A program made the translations under genes and the position numbers. This document shows, one piece after another, positions 1 to 6,338 of a stretch of 9,120 nucleotides of DNA. Below the pieces are notes generated by a model that was not told where the DNA came from, ran no database searches, and saw only the letters and a list, made by a program, of their open reading frames with translations. The stretch comes from Vulcanimicrobiota bacterium. Lineage in GTDB: Bacteria; Eremiobacterota; Eremiobacteria; Baltobacterales; Baltobacteraceae. The stretch is from assembly GCA_030042755.1 (NCBI GenBank), contig JASHZC010000118.1:1-9120 (forward strand), in the 5' to 3' direction. How positions within the stretch are numbered: the stretch's first letter is position 1; each line of letters opens with the position of its first letter.

Positions 1-12
1 GAGAAATCGCGC

Positions 13-42
13 GGCTGGGCAATTTCCAGCCTCTTTTGTTTT
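13..42 (+). terminator. Rho-independent terminator directly upstream of gyrA
   Basis: A perfect 6-bp stem, GGCTGG (13-18) with CCAGCC (26-31), closes a 7-base loop and is followed by a T-rich run (TCTTTTGTTTTG, 32-43). This is the form of an intrinsic terminator on the + strand. It most likely ends a gene lying to the left of the window. Its T-run ends only about 12 bases before the gyrA ATG. The three frames across 1-54 show no recognisable protein end; in particular they do not resemble the C-terminus of GyrB. Confidence 0.65.
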
Positions 43-54
43 GTAATCGAGTAA

Positions 55-2559
55 ATGCACAACGACATCATTCACCACGTTAACGTCGAAGACGAAATGC
101 GGGAGAGTTACCTCTCGTATGCCATGTCGGTCATCGCTTCGCGAGCGTTGCCCGACGTCCGAGACGGCCTCAAGCCGGTGCAGCGGCGCATTCTCTATGC
201 GATGCGCGACATGGGTATGGACCCGAACAAGCAGCATCGCAAGTGCGCCGGTATCATCGGCGAGGTGCTCAAGAGCTATCATCCGCACGGCGACACGTCG
301 GTCTATGATGCGCTGGTTCGCATGGCGCAGGATTTCACGCTGCGCTATCCGCTGGTGGACGGTCACGGTAACTTTGGTTCGATCGATCCCGACCCGCCGG
401 CCGCCTATCGCTACACCGAGGCGCGTCTCGACCGTCTCTCGCTCGAACTGCTGACCGACATCGAAAAAGAGACGGTTCCGTTCGTTCCCAATTTCGATAA
501 CCAGGGCACCGAGCCGAGCGTGCTGCCGGGCAAGCTGCCGCAACTGCTGGTCAACGGCTCGAGCGGCATCGCGGTCGGCATGGCGACGAACATTCCGCCC
601 CACAACCTCGCGGAAATCGCCGATGCGATTGCGTTGTTGATCGACGAACCGAATGCGTCGGTCGACGATGTCATCGCGAAGGTCAAGGGACCGGATTTCC
701 CAACCGGCGGCGCGATTATCGGCACGGAGGCGATCAAGGAAGCCTACCGCACCGGACGGGGATCGATTACGATGCGCGGCAAGGCCGAGATCGTCGAAGA
801 GAAGGGCCGGCACCGGATCGTGATCACGGAAATTCCGTATCAGGTCTACATGAGCCGTATCATCGAGGCCATCACCGATGCGCATGCGGAGAAGCGGATT
901 CAGGGAATCTCCGCGCTGCACAACGAGTCGAACCGTAAGGGCATGCGCGTCGTCGTCGAACTGCAAAAGAGCGCGACGCCGAAGGTCGTGCTCAATCAGC
1001 TCTTCAAGCACACCCCGCTCCAGTCGAGCTTCGGCTTCAATATGCTCGCGCTGGTGCCGGTGGGAGAACCGCGAGCGGACGGCTCGGTTGCGCTCGAGCC
1101 CCGCGTGCTCAACCTCAAGGAGCTGCTCGAGCACTTCATCGCGCATCGCAAGGACGTCGTCACGCGCCGGACGCGCTTTGACCTGCGCAAGGCCGAAGAG
1201 CGCGCGCATCTGCTCGAAGGTTACCGCATCGCGCTCGACAATATCGATCGCGTCATCGAAATCGTGCGCGGTTCGGAAACGACCGACGAAGCCAAACAAA
1301 AGCTTTCCGCGGAATTTAGTCTCTCCGACATTCAGGCGCAAGCGATCGTCGACATGCGTCTGCGCACGCTGGTCGGTCTCGAACGTAAGAAGATCGAGGA
1401 CGAGTACGCCGAGCTGATCAAGACGATTGCCGAGCTGCAAGATATTCTTCGCAGCGAGCGCCGCATCGCCGGTATCGTCAAGACCGAGACGCTCGATCTC
1501 AAGAAGAAATACGGCGACGAGCGGCGCACCGAGGTTCAACCGGCCGAAGACGAGATCTCGATGGAGCAACTCGTCCCCAACGTCGAAGTCGTCGTTACAT
1601 ACACGGTCGGCGGATACATCAAACGCGTCACGCTCGACACGTTCCGCACGCAGAATCGCGGCGGACGCGGCGTGACCGGGATTTCGAATCTCAAGCGCGA
1701 GGATGTCGTGCGAAACTTCTTCGTGACGAAGACGCACGATCACGTGCTCTTCTTCACCAACAAGGGCCGCGCATATCGTCTGCGCGGGTATGAGATTCCC
1801 GATACGACGCGTACGGCCCGCGGTACCGCGCTCGTCAACTTGCTCACGCTACCGCCGGGCGAGCACGTGACCGCAGTCTTCCCGATCAACAAATTCGAAG
1901 ACGGCCGCTACATGGTCATGGTGACGAATAAGGGCGTCATCAAGAAAACGCCGCTGTCGGAATTCGCCAACGTGCGCCGCAACGGCCTCAACGCGATCAA
2001 CCTCGATGAAGGCGACGAGTTGCTTGCCGTCGATCTCTCCGACGGTACGCGCGACATCATCCTCGCCTCGACCGGCGGCATGGCCGTGCATTTCAACGAG
2101 AAGGACGTGCGCCCGATGGGCCGCAATGCGCGCGGCGTCAAGGCGATGACGCTCGAGAACGGCGACACCATCGTAGCGATGGACGTTATCGAAGATGAGC
2201 GCAAAGAAGTGCTGCTCGTCACTTCGAAGGCGTTCGGCAAACGTACGCCGATTGAAGACTATCGCCACACGTCTCGCGGTGGTAAGGGCGTCAAGGCCTT
2301 CGCGCGCGAGCGTGAAGACATCGGTCAAGTACTCGACCAGATCATGGTTGCGCCTGACGATGAAATCTTGATGATCACGAGTGGAAACCAAGTGATCCGC
2401 CTCAAGGTCTCCGACATTCGCAAAGCCGGTCGTTCGACCAAGGGCGTACGTTTGCAACGGCTCGGCGAAGGCGACGAAGTGATCGCGATCACGAATCTCG
2501 GCAAACAGGCCGAACAGGTCACCGGAATCACGGGCGAACCCGCTGAGATCGAGGGCTAA
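55..2559 (+). CDS. gyrA: DNA gyrase subunit A
   Basis: GyrA forms the A2B2 gyrase with GyrB, cuts and rejoins both DNA strands, and introduces negative supercoils using ATP. The 834-residue product has the usual GyrA length. The N-terminal breakage-reunion domain (about residues 1-500) opens with EDEMRESYLSYAMSVI. It holds the quinolone-resistance region HPHGDTSVYD (T81 and D85 correspond to E. coli S83 and D87) and the catalytic tyrosine Y120 in AAYRYTEARL. The C-terminal DNA-wrapping beta-pinwheel (about 510-820) carries a GyrA box, QNRGGRG at 533-539, in the canonical first-blade position, and a second similar motif, TSRGGKG at 739-745. The GyrA box favours gyrase over topoisomerase IV ParC. 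The ATG at 55 is the only sensible start. No strong Shine-Dalgarno precedes it, and a terminator hairpin ends about 12 bases upstream. gyrB is not in the window. The stop TAA overlaps the stop of the convergent gene. Confidence 0.97.
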   Translation: MHNDIIHHVNVEDEMRESYLSYAMSVIASRALPDVRDGLKPVQRRILYAMRDMGMDPNKQHRKCAGIIGEVLKSYHPHGDTSVYDALVRMAQDFTLRYPLVDGHGNFGSIDPDPPAAYRYTEARLDRLSLELLTDIEKETVPFVPNFDNQGTEPSVLPGKLPQLLVNGSSGIAVGMATNIPPHNLAEIADAIALLIDEPNASVDDVIAKVKGPDFPTGGAIIGTEAIKEAYRTGRGSITMRGKAEIVEEKGRHRIVITEIPYQVYMSRIIEAITDAHAEKRIQGISALHNESNRKGMRVVVELQKSATPKVVLNQLFKHTPLQSSFGFNMLALVPVGEPRADGSVALEPRVLNLKELLEHFIAHRKDVVTRRTRFDLRKAEERAHLLEGYRIALDNIDRVIEIVRGSETTDEAKQKLSAEFSLSDIQAQAIVDMRLRTLVGLERKKIEDEYAELIKTIAELQDILRSERRIAGIVKTETLDLKKKYGDERRTEVQPAEDEISMEQLVPNVEVVVTYTVGGYIKRVTLDTFRTQNRGGRGVTGISNLKREDVVRNFFVTKTHDHVLFFTNKGRAYRLRGYEIPDTTRTARGTALVNLLTLPPGEHVTAVFPINKFEDGRYMVMVTNKGVIKKTPLSEFANVRRNGLNAINLDEGDELLAVDLSDGTRDIILASTGGMAVHFNEKDVRPMGRNARGVKAMTLENGDTIVAMDVIEDERKEVLLVTSKAFGKRTPIEDYRHTSRGGKGVKAFAREREDIGQVLDQIMVAPDDEILMITSGNQVIRLKVSDIRKAGRSTKGVRLQRLGEGDEVIAITNLGKQAEQVTGITGEPAEIEG

Positions 2560-3023
2560 GGTCTGGACGACTGAAGCGCCTTAGCAGCGATTGACGGCAG
2601 CTGGGTGTTGCCTTCTTGCCAAGCGTTGGCGAGCGTGAGTTCGCAGATGCGCCAGACGCCGTCGACGCGCAGCATTTGCATCTCGTAACGCCCGCGGACG
2701 GCCCAGAGATCGCGGCCGGCTAGTTCGGGCGCGTCGATATGGTGCCACGCGACGACCGGCGCCGCAACCGATGCCGTATCGCCGTCGATTGCGACTTCGG
2801 GCGTGCCGATCACGTGCGTGGTGCTGGAAAAGCCGGGGAGCAAAGCGCGCCACCGGTCGATCAGCTCCTCGCGCTCGATTGTTTCCGCGCTGCCGCCGAA
2901 AAGCGATGTGTAATCGACGCGAACGCGCGGCGCAAAGAGGGCGAGCAAACCGTCCCACTGTCGCGAATCGACGCGGACCGCGAGCGCTCCGACCGTAGCA
3001 TAAATGTCCATCGCAGCCATCAT
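2556..3023 (-). CDS. SnoaL/NTF2-like small cone-fold protein of unknown substrate
   Basis: From the ATG at 3023 the product has 155 residues. It reads like a member of the NTF2-like/SnoaL superfamily: an N-terminal helix (DIYATVGALAVRVDSRQWDG), then a segment ending in LFAPRVRVDYTSLFGG, a middle REELIDRWRALLPGFSSTTH, and C-terminal strands ending RVDGVWRICELTLANAW. That layout is typical of small cone-shaped folds such as polyketide cyclases, dehydratases and isomerases, but fold alone does not give the reaction. The arrangement Y-then-D/H (VDYTSLF, TTHVIGT) could line a pocket; this is inference. The open frame extends to a GTG at 3098, but that start would run into the trxA ribosome-binding region. 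The ATG at 3023 (or 3020 or 3011) fits the family's N-terminus better, with only a weak GGGCGGG upstream. It is transcribed alone, divergently from trxA, and its TAG overlaps the gyrA stop. Confidence 0.8.
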   Translation of the reverse strand: MMAAMDIYATVGALAVRVDSRQWDGLLALFAPRVRVDYTSLFGGSAETIEREELIDRWRALLPGFSSTTHVIGTPEVAIDGDTASVAAPVVAWHHIDAPELAGRDLWAVRGRYEMQMLRVDGVWRICELTLANAWQEGNTQLPSIAAKALQSSRP

Positions 3024-3103
3024 GACACCCGCCCGTCGGCCCCGAGATGCAACCACATGGTGCGGCCAAGGGTTCATATGGCCGGAGGCAAGAATCACAT
3101 TTC
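3024..3103. promoter_or_regulatory. Divergent intergenic region between the SnoaL-like gene and trxA
   Basis: This 80-base spacer must carry the start signals for both directions. It holds a perfect 6-bp inverted repeat, CGGCCA (3063-3068) and TGGCCG (3079-3084), separated by 10 bases around a CATATG, which could be an operator or a leader hairpin. GGAGG at 3084-3088 is the only Shine-Dalgarno-like sequence for trxA and lies 15 bases before its ATG, longer than usual. I see no convincing -35/-10 pair on either strand. Confidence 0.4.
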
Positions 3104-3430
3104 ATGAGCGCTTTAGCAGACGTCGGTCAAGCAAATTTCCAGGATGAGGTGCTCGGCAGCAAACAGCCGGTACTCGTCGACTTTTGGGCTCCTTGGTGCG
3201 GCCCGTGTAAGATGCTCTCGCCGGTCGTCGAGAAAGTCGCATCGGCGAATAGCGGCAAGGCAAAATTCGTCAAGCTGAATACCGACGATAACCCGAACAT
3301 TGCCGGTCAGTACCAAGTCTCCGGCATCCCGTGCCTGATCCTGTTCAAAGACGGGCAACCGGTCGATCGAATCGTTGGATACGTTCCGGAGAACGTCATC
3401 ACGGGGATGCTCTCCAAGCACGTAGCGTAG
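3104..3430 (+). CDS. trxA: Thioredoxin
   Basis: A 108-residue cytoplasmic thioredoxin, exactly the classical size. It reduces disulfides in proteins such as ribonucleotide reductase and peroxiredoxins and is itself recharged by thioredoxin reductase. The catalytic motif WCGPC is at residues 31-35, inside VDFWAPWCGPCKM. The conserved cis-proline is P76 in GIP, and the C-terminal FKDGQPVDRIVGY segment is typical. The frame is open back to an ATG at 3047, but those 19 extra residues match nothing in the family, so the ATG at 3104 is chosen. There is no signal peptide. An extra cysteine, C77, directly follows the cis-proline where threonine is common. The gene is followed after 13 bases by selA and is probably cotranscribed with it. 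Confidence 0.95.
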   Translation: MSALADVGQANFQDEVLGSKQPVLVDFWAPWCGPCKMLSPVVEKVASANSGKAKFVKLNTDDNPNIAGQYQVSGIPCLILFKDGQPVDRIVGYVPENVITGMLSKHVA

Positions 3431-3443
3431 GTCGACGTACATC

Positions 3444-4775
3444 ATGAGCGACCTGCGCGCCGTTCCGGCGATGAACCGGTTGCTCGAAGATCCTCTAATC
3501 GCGCCCTACGAAACAATCGTGGGGCGCGATGCGTTGCGCGAACTTATTTCTGCGGAGCTCGAACGCATCCGGGGCGCGCAACCCGTTCCTGCGTTCGAAG
3601 CGATCGTGGAGATCGTCGCAGCCCGCGCGCAAGCACACGCGGCTGGAACTCTGCGAGGCACGATCAACGCGACCGGCACGCTGCTGCATACCAACCTTGG
3701 GCGCGCGCCGATCGCCGAGCGTGCGTTTGACGAAACGCGCGAGATCGCGCTGGGTTACTCGAATCTCGAATACGATCTTGAAGCCGGCGAACGCGGGTCG
3801 CGGTACGAACACGCCGGCGACGTGCTGCGGCGCATGACCGGCGCGCAGGACGCGCTCGTGGTGAACAACTGCGCGGCTGCCGTCCTGTTGATTCTCGACA
3901 CGTTCGCACGCGGCGCTGACGTCGTGCTGGCGCGCAACCAGTTGATCGAGATCGGCGGGGGGTTTCGTCTTCCGGACGTGCTCGCTCGCAGCGGCGCGCG
4001 CCTGGTCGAAGCCGGAACGACGAACAAAGTGTACGTGCGCGATTACGAGCGCGCGCTCTCGCCGAAAACCGCACTGCTCATGCGCTCGCACAAATCCAAT
4101 TACGCAATCCAGGGGTTCGTACACGACGTTCCGCCTTCAGAACTTGCGGAACTTGGCCGCCGCGCCGGCATTGCGGTGGTCGAGGATCTCGGGAGCGGTG
4201 CGCTCGTCGATCTACGAGAATACGGATTGCCGCACGAACGTACCGTGCAAGAAGCAATCGCCGACGGTATGTCGCTGGTGGCGTTTTCCGGAGACAAGCT
4301 ACTCGGGGGACCGCAGGCCGGCATCATCGTGGGCGGGCGCGCGCACGTTGCCCGCTTGCGTTCCAATCCGTTGCTGCGCGCATTGCGCGTCGATAAGGTA
4401 ACGCTGGCGCTGCTCGGTGCGACGCTGCGCATGTACGCCGCGAAGGAATCGCGCGAACGCATCCCGTTCTATCGAATGCTGGCGACGTCGGTCGATATAT
4501 TGCGTACGCGTGCGGAGCGCATCACGAAGGCGGCACCGAAAACGGACATCGTGGAGACCGAGAGCCGCGTCGGCGGCGGCTCGCTCCCGCACGCGCGCAT
4601 CGCGTCGATCGCTATCGCGTTGCACGCGGAGCGGCCGGACGAATTCGCGGCGCGTTTACGCCGTAACACGCCGCCCGTCATCTCCCGCATCGAAGATGGT
4701 CGGCTCGTGCTCGACCTTCGTACGGTCGCGCCGCATGAAGATGAGGCGCTGGTCAGCGCGCTTACAAAACCCTAG
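3444..4775 (+). CDS. selA: L-seryl-tRNA(Sec) selenium transferase
   Basis: SelA is a pyridoxal-phosphate (PLP) enzyme that converts seryl-tRNA(Sec) to selenocysteyl-tRNA(Sec) using selenophosphate from SelD. The 443 residues are close to the bacterial norm of about 460. An N-terminal tRNA-binding region is present (NRLLEDPLIAPYETIVGRDA at about 11-30, then a charged helix), which separates it from short SelA-like proteins. Family motifs follow in order: INATGTLLHTNLGRAPI (74-90), YSNLEYDLEAGERGSR (105-120), NNCAAAVLL (141-149), EIGGGFRLPDV (169-179), EAGTTNK (189-195), MRSHKSNYAIQGF (213-225), VVEDLGSGALVDL (245-257) and the PLP-lysine segment FSGDKLLGGPQAG with K285. The start ATG lies 13 bases after the trxA stop. 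The ribosome binding site is weak, so translation may depend on coupling to trxA. ATG 3471 is a less likely alternative start. The stop codon lies inside the terminator of the opposing operon. selB, selC and selD are absent from the window. Confidence 0.94.
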   Translation: MSDLRAVPAMNRLLEDPLIAPYETIVGRDALRELISAELERIRGAQPVPAFEAIVEIVAARAQAHAAGTLRGTINATGTLLHTNLGRAPIAERAFDETREIALGYSNLEYDLEAGERGSRYEHAGDVLRRMTGAQDALVVNNCAAAVLLILDTFARGADVVLARNQLIEIGGGFRLPDVLARSGARLVEAGTTNKVYVRDYERALSPKTALLMRSHKSNYAIQGFVHDVPPSELAELGRRAGIAVVEDLGSGALVDLREYGLPHERTVQEAIADGMSLVAFSGDKLLGGPQAGIIVGGRAHVARLRSNPLLRALRVDKVTLALLGATLRMYAAKESRERIPFYRMLATSVDILRTRAERITKAAPKTDIVETESRVGGGSLPHARIASIAIALHAERPDEFAARLRRNTPPVISRIEDGRLVLDLRTVAPHEDEALVSALTKP

Positions 4776-4790
4776 GCGATCGCCTGAGGG
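4764..4790 (-). terminator. Rho-independent terminator of the gabT-patA-aldehyde dehydrogenase operon
   Basis: Read on the - strand, CCCT-(C)-AGGC, loop GATC, GCCT-AGGG forms an 8-bp GC-rich stem with one bulged base, followed at once by TTTTGT (4769-4764). It begins 15 bases after the stop of the aldehyde dehydrogenase gene. On the + strand the same hairpin is followed by GCGG without a T-run, so it should work in only one direction. The selA stop TAG (4773-4775) lies in the stem. Confidence 0.75.
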
Positions 4791-4805
4791 GCGGATGAAC
4801 GTGGA

Positions 4806-6338
4806 TCACTCGCTGAACCAGCCGCTCGGTACGACGTCGAGGTTCACGTTGATCTGTTTGACCTCGGTGTATGCATCGTATCCGTACGTCCCAAGCTCTC
4901 GTCCCATCCCTGACTGTTTGTAACCGCCCCAAGGCGCTTCGTTGTACGTCGGGTGATAAGTATTGATCCACGTGATGCCGGCGCGCAGCTTGCGAATGAC
5001 GCGATGGGCCTTGCCGATGTCTTGGGTAAAGACTGCGCCGGCGAGACCGTAGATCGTGTCGTTGGCGGTTGCAATCGCGTCCGCTTCGTCCTTGAAGCGT
5101 TGCACAACCAACACCGGACCGAAAATCTCTTCGCGTACGATGCGCATCGACGAGGTGGTGCCGTCGAAAATCGTCGGAGCGATGAAGTTTCCGCCGGCCA
5201 GCGTACCGCCAAGGCGATCGCCGCCGCAAAGCAACGTCGCGCCCTCGTCGCGACCACTTTGCAAATAGCCCTCGATGCGTTCGAGGTGAACGCGCGAGAT
5301 GATCGGCCCCATTTCGGTTCGCGGATCGAAGCCGTTACCGACGAGAATCTTTTGCGCGCGCTCCGTCAGGCGTTCCAAAAAGCGATCGGCGATCGAATCC
5401 TGGACGACCAGACGCGATCCCGCAGAGCAGACTTGCCCGGCGTTAGCGTAGATGCCGAAGAGCGCATAATCGACGGCCGTTTCGAAGTCGGCGTCGGCAA
5501 AAACGACATTCGGCGATTTGCCGCCAAGCTCGAGCGTCACTTTCTTCAAATTGCCGACCGCTGCACGCATGATCGAGCGGCCGGTCACGGTGCCGCCGGT
5601 GAACGCAATCTTGTCGACGAGTTCGTTCTCGGCGAGTTCCGCGCCAACGACCGGGCCTGCACCGAGCACGATGTTGACGACGCCGCGCGGGAATTCGAGT
5701 TCTTCGAAGATCGTAGCGAGGCGCAGTGCCGAGAGCGGGGTCAACTCGGACGGCTTCAACACGCACGTGTTGCCGGCGGCTAGCGCCGGAGCCAGCTTCC
5801 ATGCGGCCATCAGCAGCGGATAGTTCCACGGTATGATTTGACCGCACACGCCGATCGGTTCGCGGACCGTAAACGTTTGCGAAGGCGCGGGAACGTCGAA
5901 CGATTGGCCGTGCGGTTTGGTCGCAAGCCCAGCGTAATACCGGAAGCATCCCGCCGCGTCGGCTACGTCGTAACCCGTTTCGCGGAGCGGCTTTCCGTTG
6001 TTGAGCGTGTCGATTCGTGCAAACTCTTCCGCGTTTGCTTCGATGCGCTCTGCGAGGCGAAAGAGCAGCGCAGCTCGATCGGCTGCGGTCATGGTGCTCC
6101 ACGGTCCGTCATCGAAGGCCTTGCGCGCGGCTGCAATCGCGCGCTGCGCGTCCTCGCGCGTGCCCTCGGCGACGCGTGCCACGGTCGCGCCGGTGGCCGG
6201 ATCGATCAGCGTGCGCGTGCCGCCGTCGGACGCTTCGCACCAATTCCCATCGACGTACATCAGCATCGTATCGCCCGATCGCGGGAGATTGCGGAGAACG
6301 ACGTTGGGATCGGTGTCAGGCGCGGCAATCGTATCCAT
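4806..6338 (-). CDS. NAD(P)-dependent aldehyde dehydrogenase, GbsA/BetB type, probable 4-aminobutanal dehydrogenase
   Basis: A 510-residue soluble aldehyde dehydrogenase that oxidises an aldehyde to its acid with NAD(P)+. Catalytic elements are complete: N172 in IIPWNYP, K195 and E198 in VLKPSE (E198 suggests NAD+ use), FTGGTVTG (247-253), the general base E270 in LELGGKSPN, nucleophile C304 in NAGQVCSAGSR, and EEIFGPV (403-409). The segment YHPTYNEAPWGGYKQSG (461-477) and the ending GWFSE resemble betaine- and aminoaldehyde-type enzymes such as GbsA. Placed behind gabT and patA, its likely substrate is the 4-aminobutanal made by PatA, perhaps also succinate semialdehyde; this is inference from context, and betaine aldehyde is an alternative. 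The ATG at 6338 directly abuts the patA stop (6339-6341). GGGAG at 6351-6347, inside the patA end, sits 8 bases upstream, so this start is well supported and translational coupling is likely. ATGs at residues 25 and 27 are weaker alternatives. Confidence 0.92.
   Translation of the reverse strand: MDTIAAPDTDPNVVLRNLPRSGDTMLMYVDGNWCEASDGGTRTLIDPATGATVARVAEGTREDAQRAIAAARKAFDDGPWSTMTAADRAALLFRLAERIEANAEEFARIDTLNNGKPLRETGYDVADAAGCFRYYAGLATKPHGQSFDVPAPSQTFTVREPIGVCGQIIPWNYPLLMAAWKLAPALAAGNTCVLKPSELTPLSALRLATIFEELEFPRGVVNIVLGAGPVVGAELAENELVDKIAFTGGTVTGRSIMRAAVGNLKKVTLELGGKSPNVVFADADFETAVDYALFGIYANAGQVCSAGSRLVVQDSIADRFLERLTERAQKILVGNGFDPRTEMGPIISRVHLERIEGYLQSGRDEGATLLCGGDRLGGTLAGGNFIAPTIFDGTTSSMRIVREEIFGPVLVVQRFKDEADAIATANDTIYGLAGAVFTQDIGKAHRVIRKLRAGITWINTYHPTYNEAPWGGYKQSGMGRELGTYGYDAYTEVKQINVNLDVVPSGWFSE

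Noticed and set aside
1849..2457. 202-codon - strand frame inside gyrA
   Set aside because: It is antisense to the conserved GyrA C-terminal domain, its residues are compositionally skewed, and it resembles no family.
3023..3098. Upstream GTG start (3098) for the SnoaL-like gene
   Set aside because: The extra N-terminal residues do not fit the family, there is no ribosome binding site, and the start would sit inside the trxA leader.
4775..4784. GGCGATCGCC palindrome, also at 5213-5222, resembling the cyanobacterial HIP1 octamer
   Set aside because: I noticed only two copies, one explained by the terminator stem. HIP1-bearing genomes carry it far more densely, so there is no cyanobacterial signal.
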